Of a stretch of 64,000 bases of DNA, positions 19,198 to 27,982 are shown piece by piece; positions within the stretch are counted from its first letter, which is position 1; each line of letters begins with the position of its first letter. Below the pieces are notes generated by a model, which made no database searches, was not told the origin of the DNA, and saw only the letters and a list, made by a program, of their open reading frames with translations. Source of the stretch: CAVRUZ01 sp963724495 (GTDB lineage: Bacteria; Actinomycetota; Actinomycetes; Propionibacteriales; DAIQRJ01); the NCBI GenBank assembly GCA_963724495.1, contig CAVRUZ010000005.1, positions 310,001 to 374,000 on the forward strand, read 5' to 3'. The position numbers and the translations under genes are program-made.

Positions 19198-19662
19198 AGC
19201 TGAGCTCCTTCTTGGTCGTCGAGCCGGACGGTTCCCAGGTCGAGTGGCTTCCTTGCTGAAAGAGCGGTTCTGGTAATCGACGCCTGCCTTAGCCGGCACG
19301 CGACGAACATTGCATCGAACGCCTGGTCAACCGCGGAATCCAAGCGAGCGCAGCCGTGAGAGTACAACGGTTCGCTTCCCATGGTGCGCGTCACCTGCCG
19401 GACCCAGCCGACGCGAGCGAGACTGTCGGGCTGGTCGCCGAGGAGGCTTGGCTGGCGGCATCTTGCGATGCCAGAGCGAGCCTTAAGATCGGTTCGAGGT
19501 CGGAAGGTCACCAAGGCTCTATTGAAGAAGGGCAGGACCGAGTTGTAGGGGCGAAGGATCGGGAACCAGCCCATGCCGGGGTTGGTCTGCAACCAGTTCG
19601 ATCCTTGCCCTCGGGTGCGGTGGGACCGATCCAGATGCGGTTGATTCCGCAGGTCCGGATAG
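19198..19662. other. intergenic, no supported gene
   Basis: About 460 bp between two minus-strand genes. No recognisable gene; short frames on both strands look random. Confidence 0.4.
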
Positions 19663-19681
19663 GCCTCAGCTCGCCTGAGGC
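19663..19681 (-). terminator. hairpin after the arylsulfatase gene
   Basis: GCCTCAG and CTGAGGC form a perfect 7 bp stem around a 5 nt loop, about 30 bp downstream of the arylsulfatase stop (minus strand). It lacks a T-run on either side. Confidence 0.45.
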
Positions 19682-19709
19682 GAGTGTGTCGTGAGCGCAG
19701 GAAGCGTCC

Positions 19710-22067
19710 TCACTCTCGCGCGAGCATCGCCTGCGCCTCGCGTTCCAGGTCAACGTACGGCTCGCCGCTGACGTCGACGGCGACGCGCTTGATCGTGCCG
19801 CCGGTGAAGCGGCCGCCGTGATCGCCTTCGTAGTCGCTGGTAACGGGTGCGCCACTATCGCGGCCGACGCACAGGCCCTCGCCGGCAAGTGAGAACATGC
19901 CGGGCTGGGTCTTGATTCTGGCCTCGCCGACCTTTCGGTCCCCGTGGTAAAGAGACAGGATTCCGGTAGCGACGTTAGGCGGGTCTTCGCCGTCCTTGTC
20001 GAATGACGCCGACAGGAGGAGGTTCTCGCCCATGGGGAGATCTTCGGTCGAGTCGACCTTCTGCTCCAGCAGGCCGATGAAGTTGTTGACGTAGTGCAAC
20101 CGGTTGTCCTTGACGTAGAGGGCATGCCCGCCGAAGTAGGCGCCCTGGGCGAACAGCACGCCAGACGCGTCCTTGCCGGGGATGTCGACCAGCGCGCCGA
20201 TGGAGAACGAGCGGTTACGGATGTTGACCGCCTGGGCCTCCGGCACCTCGGCGGTGTCGGGGAAGTATGTGTAGCGCTCGCGTGAGGGAGTCAGCTGCGG
20301 CCGCGGCGTAAGGATGATCTCCAGCGCGGAGCGGTCGTCGAGAGGGAACGCGCCGTTGTCGCCAGCCTGGGCGTACCAGAGGTTCACCAGCTCGCGCAGT
20401 TTGCTGGGCTGCTCAGCGGCCAGATCGTGCGATTCGGAGCGGTCGGTGTCGACGTGGTACAGCTCCCAGGTGTCGTCGTTGAAATTGCTCCACCCACTGA
20501 TCGTGGGGTGGGTGGTGATGGCCTTCCACCCGTCGTGCCAGATTCCGCGGGAGCCGAGCATGGAATAGAACTGCGTGTGTCGTGCCGAGGGGGCGGACGG
20601 GTCATCGATGCTGTAACGCATGCTGACGCCGTCGATCCGGCTCTGCGTGTGACCTTTGATCACCTCGGGTGGTTCGACGCCGAGCACGTCAAGGATCGTC
20701 GGCATGATGTCGATGGCGTGGTGGTATTGGTGGCGCAGTTCGCCCTGCCCGCCTGCGGCGCCGGGCCACGAGATGATGCACGGGTCGGAGGTGCCGCCGT
20801 TGAACTCGTACCGCTTCCACATCTTGAACGGCGTGTTGAACGCCATCGCCCACCCGTTGGGGTAGTGGTTGTAGGTCCTGGGCCCGCCCAGCTCGTCGAG
20901 CATCGCCAGGTTCGAGTCGAGGTCGTCGGGGAAGCCGTTGAAGAACTTGTTCTCGTTGACCGACCCGTTCGGGCCGCCCTCGCCGCTGGCCCCGTTGTCT
21001 GACACCACGATGACCAGGGTGTTCTCTCGCTGCCCGGACTCCTCCAGGTAGTCCAGCAACCGGCCGATGTGGTGGTCGGCGTGCGCCAGGAACCCTGCGT
21101 ACACCTCGGCCATCCGCGCGAACAGTCGCTTTTCGCCATCGTTCAGCGAGTCCCACGGCTTGGTCTCGTCCAGCGGCGGGAACGGCCGACCCTCGGGTCC
21201 GGTGCGGGTCTCGGACGTGCCGATCGGGTTGATCGGTGGGAGTTCGGTGTCGGCCGGGACGATGCCCAGCTGCTTCTGCCGGGCCAGGGTCTGCTCGCGC
21301 ATCGCCTCGTAGCCCATGTCGAACTTGCCCTTGAACCTGTCGGCCCATTCCTTGCCGATCTGATGCGGCGCATGTGCGGCACCCGGCGCGTAATACAGGA
21401 AGAACGGCTTTTCCGGGGCGATGGTCTTCGCGTCCTTGATGAACTCCATGGCTTTGTCGGTGAGGTCCTCGGTGAGGTGGTAGCCCTGCTCCGGCGACTT
21501 CGGCTGATCCACCGGGTGGTTGTCGTAGACCAGGTCCGGATACCACTGGTTCGTCTCGGCGCCGAGGAAGCCGTACCAGCGCTCGAAGCCGCGACCGGAC
21601 GGCCAGTTCCGCCTCGTCGACGCCAGGTTCATCTCCACGGTCGGGCACAGATGCCACTTGCCTACCATGTAGGTGTTCCAGCCCTGCTCGCCGAGGATCT
21701 CGGGAAGCATGCCGTTCTCCGGCGGGATCGTTCCGCTCGCGTTCGGGAACCCGCTGGCGGCCTCGGTAATACAGGCCATCGAATTGCGAGTGTGGTTGCG
21801 CCCGGTCAGCAGGCAGGAACGAGTGGGCGAACACAGGGCTGTCGTATGCCACTGGGTGTAGCGGGCACCGTCCGCCGCGATTCGATCGATGTTCGGCGTG
21901 TCGATCGGCCCGCCGTAGCAGGAGAGCGCCGAGAACCCGACGTCGTCCAACACGATGTAGACCACGCTTGGCGCACCGTCCGGTGCCTTCGGCGGCTCGA
22001 ACGGATCCCAATCGGGTACGGAATCGCGAATGTCGACGTTGATCGTGCCCTTGAACGGCTTACTCAT
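19710..22067 (-). CDS. arylsulfatase (type I, formylglycine-dependent)
   Basis: Hydrolyses sulfate esters using a formylglycine made from a Cys in CSPTR (TTALCSPTRSCLLTGRNH, about residue 82). 785 aa, a long-form sulfatase. Metal-site residues appear in VYIVLDDVGFSALSCYGG near the N-terminus and VIVVSDNGASGEGGPNGSVN at about 360. GKWHLCP and AAHAPHQIGKEWADRFKG supply further active-site Lys and His positions. The last 200 residues form a beta-rich domain (SIGALVDIPGKDASGVLFAQ). No signal peptide is visible, so it is probably cytoplasmic. ATG 22067 has a purine-rich leader; longer in-frame starts are less likely. No formylglycine-generating enzyme gene is seen in the window. A frameshifted relative lies at 48522-50885. 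Confidence 0.93.
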   Translation of the reverse strand: MSKPFKGTINVDIRDSVPDWDPFEPPKAPDGAPSVVYIVLDDVGFSALSCYGGPIDTPNIDRIAADGARYTQWHTTALCSPTRSCLLTGRNHTRNSMACITEAASGFPNASGTIPPENGMLPEILGEQGWNTYMVGKWHLCPTVEMNLASTRRNWPSGRGFERWYGFLGAETNQWYPDLVYDNHPVDQPKSPEQGYHLTEDLTDKAMEFIKDAKTIAPEKPFFLYYAPGAAHAPHQIGKEWADRFKGKFDMGYEAMREQTLARQKQLGIVPADTELPPINPIGTSETRTGPEGRPFPPLDETKPWDSLNDGEKRLFARMAEVYAGFLAHADHHIGRLLDYLEESGQRENTLVIVVSDNGASGEGGPNGSVNENKFFNGFPDDLDSNLAMLDELGGPRTYNHYPNGWAMAFNTPFKMWKRYEFNGGTSDPCIISWPGAAGGQGELRHQYHHAIDIMPTILDVLGVEPPEVIKGHTQSRIDGVSMRYSIDDPSAPSARHTQFYSMLGSRGIWHDGWKAITTHPTISGWSNFNDDTWELYHVDTDRSESHDLAAEQPSKLRELVNLWYAQAGDNGAFPLDDRSALEIILTPRPQLTPSRERYTYFPDTAEVPEAQAVNIRNRSFSIGALVDIPGKDASGVLFAQGAYFGGHALYVKDNRLHYVNNFIGLLEQKVDSTEDLPMGENLLLSASFDKDGEDPPNVATGILSLYHGDRKVGEARIKTQPGMFSLAGEGLCVGRDSGAPVTSDYEGDHGGRFTGGTIKRVAVDVSGEPYVDLEREAQAMLARE

Positions 22068-22237
22068 TGCCTCTCCCTCTCCCTTACCAACAGCTACCTG
22101 CCGGCACACGCGTCCCGGCTCCCCTGCCGCAACAGCGCTCTCGGCCACGCCGAAGCTACGCCGCCCCCGTCACCAGCAACAGATGCGTCCCGGGCACCGG
22201 CGGCCAGACTGTGGCGGGCGCTGCAATCTCAGACCCA

Positions 22238-22272
22238 AGCCCTCGGGGGTTCGAATCCCCCATCCTCCGCCA
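22238..22272 (+). other. 3' end of a tRNA-Ser gene, candidate attachment site (copy 2)
   Basis: AGCCCTC, then a T-arm GGGGGTTCGAATCCCCC, then ATCCTCCGCCA. This is the same sequence as 12533-12568 apart from one G and in the same orientation. The bases just upstream (CAATCTCAGACCCA) no longer match a tRNA. It therefore keeps only the end of the T-arm half and cannot encode a tRNA. It marks the right boundary of a 9.7 kb segment. Confidence 0.8.
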
Positions 22273-22409
22273 TCTGACTTACGAGGACACCGCGAGAAGA
22301 GCCTGCCTCGGGCAGCACAGCCAGCCGAGGGTGGACCAGAGCGAGGCTGGCCCGTGAGCTTGGAACCAGAGCGATGGCCGCTTCGCCTCCCACCGCCGGG
22401 TGCGTCCGG

Positions 22410-25070
22410 CTAGGCCTTGTCCGGTCCTTGTTCAAGTGTCGGTCGACCTTGACCGACCTCAGCCAGCAGGTCCTCGACGCGTTTCCCACGCCCTGCCTTG
22501 CGGTGGCGGTCCCAGTCCTGAGGTGACATGACTCCGGCAACCAGGGCCAGTGCCTCTTCGAGTTCTTCGTCCTGGTAAGGGTTGGGCATGGCCAGCCGCT
22601 CGTGCATGGCCTCCTCCGCACCGAACAGCTGAGCTGCGTGGACCGGGTCCCCGAGCCGGATGAGAATGTTCATGTAGGTATTGGAAAAGGCCATGGTCAG
22701 GCTGGGACTGCGCAGCCTCAGGATGGTGGCGACCAGCCCTCGGGCCAGCTCGTCGGCTTCCTCGATCCGGCCCGCCATCGCGAGCAGGTTCGCGAGGTTC
22801 TGTCGCTGGACTGCCGCCTCGTGCATGTCCCCGAGACCGTCCAGAATCACCAACGACTCCAACAAAAGGGCCTCGGCGCGGTCGAAGTGGCCGAGCGTCT
22901 CCTCGATGCCGGCCAGGTGGCCGAGCGTCCGGCCGAGCCTGACCTTGTCCCCGCGTTCGCGGAGCACGTCCAGCGCCCGCTGAAAGGTCGCCCGGGCTGC
23001 CTCGATGTCTCCGAGCTGCTGCTCGGCCGTGCCGAGAAGCCCAAGGGCGAACGCCGCCGTGGCTCGGTCCCCCAAGAGGTTGGCCATGGTGAGGCACTCC
23101 TCGGCGACCTCGCGTGCGCGTTCGGAGTGCCCTTGGGCAAGGAGCAAATTGGCCAGACCACCAATGCAGGCAGCGAGCTGTGGCGACGGAGAGCCTGACG
23201 CCCGGTCGATGACGCGCTCATGCCAGTCGCGACCCTCGGTGACATATCCGCCCATCCACCACACCCAGCCCAGCGCGGCACACAGGCGCAGTCCGGTCGC
23301 CAGATCACCGACGCTCGAGGCACCGTCCGGCGGTGGCACGGCCCAGTCCAGCGCCTCCCGGAAGTTGTCCAGGTCGATCTCCGCCAAGCCGAGGGCCGTC
23401 ATGTGACGGGACTCGCGCATAGCCTGGAGCCGCTCCGCAAGGCCCGCGTAGTGCTTCGCGTGTGCCGATCGTGCGTCCTCAACTTCGTTGGCTGCTTCGA
23501 GCTCGTCCCAGGAGAAGGCACGGATGGTCTCCAGCAGAGTCGCTCGTGGCTCGGCGTCGATTCCCTCGGAGACATTGACGAGACTGGCGTCGACCAGGTC
23601 GGCGACCATGTCCAACGGGTCTGCTCCCGTCGGCACTCGGCCGTCGTCCGTGACGGCGGCGATCGCGTCGAGATCAGCCCCACCGGCGAACACGCTCAGT
23701 CGTCGAAAGAACCTTCGTTGCGTCGGGGTGAGCAGCTCGTAGGACCAGGCGATGGTGTCGCGCAACGTCCGTTGCCTCGTCGGGACCAGCCTGCTTGTCG
23801 ACGCGATGTCGAGTGCCTGGTCGAGTCGGCCCAGCAGGGCCTTCGGACTGAGCACACGGCTGCGTGCAGCGCTCAGCTCGATGGCTAGCGGCAGACCGTC
23901 GAGCCGGCGGCAGATGGCAACCACGTCTTGCACGTTGTCCGACGTGAGCCGGAAGCGGGGCTGCACGCTCTGGGCCCGCTGGAGAAAGAGTTGCACCGCG
24001 CTGGACGCCTCGGCCGAGCCAACCGTCGCATCCCTGGGAAGGGGCAACGGTGCCACCGCATATCTGCGCTCCGCCGGGAGCCCCAGCGGCTGGCGTGACG
24101 TCACGATGATCGCCAGACCGGATGTACCAGCCAGCAACTGGTCCACGATCTCGTCCGCGCCGTGGACCTGTTCGACGTTGTCGAGCACGAGCAGCAGCGT
24201 CCGCGGAGCCACGCGGGTGAGAAAGCGTGCCGGGCTGCGCTCAGGTGGCGGTACGTCCAGAGCCTCCGCCATCGAGGTCCACATCACTTCGGCGGCGGTC
24301 ACTGCTGCCAGGGGTACGAAGAACACTCCGTCGACGAAGCGGGTCACGAGCCGTTCGGCGACAGCGATGGCCAGCCGCGTCTTGCCCGAGCCGCCTGGCC
24401 CACTGAGCGTCACCAGGCGAGCCTCGGGCGAGCGCAGGTGTGACGTCAGCTCTGCGACCTCGTCCTCGCGTCCGACCAGCGGGGTAGCGACGTGCGGCAG
24501 GCTCGACGAGGTGCCAAGCGTCCGCAGGGCCGGAAAGTCGTGCTGCAACCCGTCCAGGTCCAGCTGGTAGAGGTGCTCGGGTGCGGGGATGTCCTTCAGC
24601 CGGTGCAGACCGAGGTCGCGGAGGGCGACACCGGTCGGCAGGTCCGCGCGAGCCAGATCCGCCGTCACGGCTGACATCACCACCTGCCCGCCATGGGCCG
24701 ATCCGGCGATCCTGGCCGCTCGGTGAACGTCCATTCCCCAATAGGAGTCCTCGTGCAGCTCCGGCGACCCGGTGTGGATCCCGATGCGTACCCGCAGGGC
24801 CTCGCCGCCCGGCCAGGAATGCGCATCGAGGCCACGCTGTCCCTCGACGGCGGCGGTGACTGCGGCGCCCGCGGTGGGGAAGACGACGAAGAAGCTGTCC
24901 CCTTCGGTGCCCATCTCCGTACCCTGGTGAGCCGTCCACGCCGCTCGCAGGATCCGGCGGTGACCGTCCAAGGCGTCGAGGTAGTTCTGACCGAGGCGGC
25001 CGAGCAGCAGCGTCGAACCTTCGATGTCGGTGAAGACCATCGACACCGTCCCGGAGGGCAGCTCGGCCAT
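22410..25070 (-). CDS. adenylate/guanylate cyclase domain fused to ATPase and TPR-like repeats
   Basis: Large regulator, 886 aa. Residues about 5-185 form a class III nucleotide cyclase domain: SMVFTDIEGSTLLLGRLG (metal Asp) and MGTEGDSFFVVFPTAG (second Asp). GMDVHRAARIAGSAHGGQV has the Arg kept, but His sits where many active enzymes have Asn. An STAND-type ATPase follows (GREDEVAEL, Walker A LSGPGGSGKTRLA, Walker B LLLVLDNVEQV, then LSVFAGGADLDA). The C-terminal 400 residues are helical repeats resembling TPRs (ATAAFALGLLGTAEQQLGDI). No DNA-binding domain is seen. It likely senses ligands or partner proteins; whether it makes cAMP is untested. ATG 25070 has AGGAG upstream. Confidence 0.88.
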   Translation of the reverse strand: MAELPSGTVSMVFTDIEGSTLLLGRLGQNYLDALDGHRRILRAAWTAHQGTEMGTEGDSFFVVFPTAGAAVTAAVEGQRGLDAHSWPGGEALRVRIGIHTGSPELHEDSYWGMDVHRAARIAGSAHGGQVVMSAVTADLARADLPTGVALRDLGLHRLKDIPAPEHLYQLDLDGLQHDFPALRTLGTSSSLPHVATPLVGREDEVAELTSHLRSPEARLVTLSGPGGSGKTRLAIAVAERLVTRFVDGVFFVPLAAVTAAEVMWTSMAEALDVPPPERSPARFLTRVAPRTLLLVLDNVEQVHGADEIVDQLLAGTSGLAIIVTSRQPLGLPAERRYAVAPLPLPRDATVGSAEASSAVQLFLQRAQSVQPRFRLTSDNVQDVVAICRRLDGLPLAIELSAARSRVLSPKALLGRLDQALDIASTSRLVPTRQRTLRDTIAWSYELLTPTQRRFFRRLSVFAGGADLDAIAAVTDDGRVPTGADPLDMVADLVDASLVNVSEGIDAEPRATLLETIRAFSWDELEAANEVEDARSAHAKHYAGLAERLQAMRESRHMTALGLAEIDLDNFREALDWAVPPPDGASSVGDLATGLRLCAALGWVWWMGGYVTEGRDWHERVIDRASGSPSPQLAACIGGLANLLLAQGHSERAREVAEECLTMANLLGDRATAAFALGLLGTAEQQLGDIEAARATFQRALDVLRERGDKVRLGRTLGHLAGIEETLGHFDRAEALLLESLVILDGLGDMHEAAVQRQNLANLLAMAGRIEEADELARGLVATILRLRSPSLTMAFSNTYMNILIRLGDPVHAAQLFGAEEAMHERLAMPNPYQDEELEEALALVAGVMSPQDWDRHRKAGRGKRVEDLLAEVGQGRPTLEQGPDKA

Positions 25071-25204
25071 CTGGCTCCTCGTAGGCCATGGTCCAACGCT
25101 CGCGATGCGCCAGGCCAAAGGTCGGGGAGCCGGGCGCAGGCTCGCGATTCAATCATTCGGCCAGAAAGCGTGACCGTGTGAGCCGAGGGCGCGTCTTCCG
25201 GGCG

Positions 25205-25458
25205 ATGGTGCATACGTCGCAACCGGCATCACTCCGGCGATGACGCACGCCGGTGTCGGTATCGGATCGCAGTACGCCTTCACTGCGGAGGGCGCCAACC
25301 GCGCGGCACTTGACGGCGGAAAGGACTACAGCCTGACCCTGCCCGCCGGCATCCCGGTCCTGACGTTTTGGGCCATCGACATCCATGCAACCGACGTAAT
25401 CTTCCCGACCGTCGACGACGCGTATACCGCCACAATGAACAAGCTCGGCCAGCGTTGA
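25205..25458 (+). pseudogene. DUF1254/DUF1214-type protein, C-terminal remnant
   Basis: The translation (YVATGITPAMTHAGVGIGSQ, then GGKDYSLTLPAGIPVLTFWA and MNKLGQR at the end) matches the region where DUF1254 joins DUF1214, which usually carries TPAM and GSQY near the junction. Only about 85 codons are kept out of several hundred expected, and no coding sequence precedes it. A small ORF could start at ATG 25240. I regard it as a deletion remnant. Confidence 0.6.
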
Positions 25459-25585
25459 CGGCACGGAACTGCAGGGTGAGTGGCCCGAGCCCGACCGACC
25501 ACAGCGGAGAAGGGATCTCTCGATGATGTTTCCCAGCGTTTCCCTCGAACATCGGCGTCGCACCACCCACAGGGGGGAACCACTC

Positions 25586-26260
25586 ATGGGATCGGTGATC
25601 GGGGAGATTCTTCCGCTAGCCCTGGGAATCGCGGTCAGTCCGATCCCCGTCATCGCGGCAATCTTGATGCTGCTGTCGCCCAGGGCGAAAGCAGCAAGCG
25701 TCGGGTTCATGCTCGGCTGGATCTCCGGCATCGTGATTGCCCTGACCGTTTTCGTCTTGCTCGCCTCAGTCCTCCCGCAGAACGAATCCGACGAGCCTCA
25801 GCCGGTGGCAGGCGTGATCAAGATCGTGCTCGGGGCGGTGATGCTCTTGATGGCACTCAAGCAGTGGCGGGCGAGGCCGCGCGACAACACCGTCGAACCC
25901 CCGATGCCCAAGTGGATGTCCGCCATCAGCAGCATGACCGCCGGCAAGGGATTCGGCTTGGGCTTCCTGCTCTCGGCGGTCAATCCGAAGAACCTCCTGA
26001 TGGCGATCGCCGCCGGCGTGATCATCGGGTCCGCCTCGCTGTCGGTCGGCTCGGTCGTCACCGTCGTGATCATCTTCACCGTCATCGCGGCCTGCACGGT
26101 CACCGTGCCGGTGGTCGCGTACCTGGTTGCCTCCCAGGCCATGGCCGGGCCGCTGGAGTCGCTCCGCGGCTGGCTGGTCCACAACAGCAACACCGTGATG
26201 GCGGTCTTGTTGCTGGTCATCGGCGTCACCGTCATCGGCAAGGGAATCGGCAGTTTCTGA
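25586..26260 (+). CDS. GAP/LysE-superfamily membrane protein
   Basis: A 224 aa membrane protein of the GAP (Sap, sulfolipid-1-addressing) family, related to LysE-type exporters. About six hydrophobic segments: IGEILPLALGIAVSPIPVIA, SVGFMLGWISGIVIALTVF, VAGVIKIVLGAVMLLMAL, FGLGFLLSAVNPKNLLMAIA and two more. The Pro in AVSPIPVI and the NPKNLL motif are typical. ATG 25586 is chosen because AGGGGGGAA precedes it and the N-terminus fits the family. A frameshifted paralog is at 52394-53060. It may export a small metabolite or lipid; this is family inference. The next gene is convergent. Confidence 0.87.
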   Translation: MGSVIGEILPLALGIAVSPIPVIAAILMLLSPRAKAASVGFMLGWISGIVIALTVFVLLASVLPQNESDEPQPVAGVIKIVLGAVMLLMALKQWRARPRDNTVEPPMPKWMSAISSMTAGKGFGLGFLLSAVNPKNLLMAIAAGVIIGSASLSVGSVVTVVIIFTVIAACTVTVPVVAYLVASQAMAGPLESLRGWLVHNSNTVMAVLLLVIGVTVIGKGIGSF

Positions 26261-26651
26261 CAAGGTCGCCGCCGGGACGCGAAACCTGAGCGTCTGGTTC
26301 ACCGATATCGACGGCCGAATAGCTGTTCGAGCCGTTCCGGTGGCGCGAAACAGTTGGCCAAGGCCAGGCGACTGTCGCCAGGAGCATGTTGTCGCGCGTC
26401 CGCGGTCGCCTTTTCGGCACGTCCTCGATCGGAACGATCATTGGAGGATCGGCAACAATCCTGCGCTCCCTAGTCGATGCCGTGGGTGAGATTCGAGAAC
26501 GCTGCTCAGGTCCTACCGGCGCACGCTGGAGAGCGACGGGCGACAACTGCTGGACGCCTTCGAGTTCGTCCATCTTGCCCGGAATGTCGTCGGTGTCGGC
26601 GGCCTCGGCATCCGCGCCTCGATCTCTGGTCGGGGAAGCCATGAGGCATCG
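26261..26651. other. intergenic between convergent genes
   Basis: 391 bp without a supported gene, hairpin or repeat. Short frames have no recognisable products. Confidence 0.4.
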
Positions 26652-27434
26652 TCACCCGCCGGCCGACGGCGCCAGCCACGACTGCCCAGGAGCCAGGACG
26701 ACTGGGTGGCATTGGGGCGCGTAGTGGTGGATGTCGCCCGTGAATCGTGCACCAGGCCTGTCCATCCACCCGCGGGGCAAGTGCCGAAGGCCTGGCGGAT
26801 AGAGGGTTCCCCAGTGAACCGGGATGGCGTGTCGGGCCCTGACGAGATTGCAGACCTCAGCTGCTGCAGGTGAGTCGAGATGTCCCTTGGACAGTCGTGG
26901 TCCCCAGCCACTCACGGGGACCACAGCGAGATCGATGGCTGCCTCGGCCAGATCGAGCACCTGACTCATACCGGGGAATGCTTCTGTGTCTCCCAGGACC
27001 CACACGACACCGTCGTTGTGCCGGACGAGGTGCCCATTCACTTCGTTCGGCCGATGCGGCATGGGTCGTGCGCCATGGAGGGCGGGGGTAAGGCCCACCT
27101 GCACGTCGTCGCGTTGTCCGAGGGTGAACCATTCACCCACCTGCAGGCCGATCGCGCCCGGAACACCGTGCTTGCGCAGCCATGCCGCGTTCGCTGGAGC
27201 TGTCAGCACCGGCACGGTCCCGAGCCGGCGCAACGAACGAAGCTCGGCGTGGTCGTGATGCAGGTGCGACAGGAGTACGGCATCAATCCCCTGCCATGTC
27301 GAAGGGTCTGGGGTGACCCCACGTCGGAGCAAGAAACCTGCGTGCCGGCCCAGAAGTGGATCGGAGATGAGTCGAACGCCATCGACGTCGAACACAACGG
27401 TGGCGTGCCCAAGCCAGGTGACGGTCAGGCTCAT
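26652..27434 (-). CDS. MBL-fold metallo-hydrolase (UlaG/YtnP-like)
   Basis: Metal-dependent hydrolase, 260 aa. The first strand is MSLTVTWLGHATVVFDVDG; the metal-binding HxHxDH is in LLSHLHHDHAELRSLRRLG at about residue 65. Later motifs are HRPNEVNGH, VVWVLGDTEAFPGMS (metal Asp) and AIPVHWGTLYPPGL (metal His). This architecture is that of lactonase-like or NAPE-PLD-like MBL proteins. Substrate is unknown. ATG 27434 is selected because GGGAGTG stands 8 nt upstream; the longer in-frame N-terminus is low in quality. It is divergent from the next gene, so the 173 bp between them likely holds promoters for both. Confidence 0.88.
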   Translation of the reverse strand: MSLTVTWLGHATVVFDVDGVRLISDPLLGRHAGFLLRRGVTPDPSTWQGIDAVLLSHLHHDHAELRSLRRLGTVPVLTAPANAAWLRKHGVPGAIGLQVGEWFTLGQRDDVQVGLTPALHGARPMPHRPNEVNGHLVRHNDGVVWVLGDTEAFPGMSQVLDLAEAAIDLAVVPVSGWGPRLSKGHLDSPAAAEVCNLVRARHAIPVHWGTLYPPGLRHLPRGWMDRPGARFTGDIHHYAPQCHPVVLAPGQSWLAPSAGG

Positions 27435-27607
27435 AGCCGCACACTCCCGAGATCGTGTCGTCGGACGCTGTCCAACGACGGATCTCTCATCCCGCCCGGC
27501 GACTGCGCCTCGGGGACATCTTGCCCAAAGGTGTCGTGACTCGTGACAAGCCTGTGCCGTCGGGCCACGATGGGCGGCGCACATCCACCACGGCATGAGG
27601 AGATTCG

Positions 27608-27862
27608 GTGCTCTTTCACATCACCCAAGTTCACAGTCCTGAGGTCTGTCCCCGGGATGAGGGCGGGTCAAACTCGTTGTACGACGACACCGTCGAGGGG
27701 GTCACGCTGATCGGGCGGTATGGCGCGAACGCTCAGCACACCCTGTTCCTGGTGGTCGAGGCCGACGATGTCAACGCGATTCACAGGTTTCTGTGGCCAG
27801 GCTTCACCCGGTGCACGAGCACGATCACCCCGGTGAGCGAAGTCCCGGTGCCACGGGATTGA
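27608..27862 (+). CDS. small protein, DUF3303-like alpha/beta fold
   Basis: An 84 aa protein beginning at GTG 27608 with GAGGAG 6 nt upstream. The sequence alternates strands and helices: MLFHITQVHSPEVCPRDEGG, VTLIGRYGANAQHTLFLVVE, DDVNAIHRFLWPGF and an ITPVSEVPVP end. This resembles small dimeric proteins annotated DUF3303 or similar, but I do not assert a family. Function is unknown. It lies 120 bp upstream of the PhyH gene on the same strand, but with no evidence for an operon. Confidence 0.7.
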   Translation: MLFHITQVHSPEVCPRDEGGSNSLYDDTVEGVTLIGRYGANAQHTLFLVVEADDVNAIHRFLWPGFTRCTSTITPVSEVPVPRD

Positions 27863-27982
27863 GCGCAAGGCGCTATCGAACGGACGCTGGCAAACGAGGC
27901 CTGACTGACGTGGCGATTTCCAACCAGCACAAGGGCAACGCGAACCACTGGGGCACCTGGCTACGCACGTAGCCTGTCCGTC

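Noticed and set aside
20689..22277. Long frames antisense and out of frame within the arylsulfatase
   Set aside because: They mirror the sulfatase codons in other frames and have no family signature.
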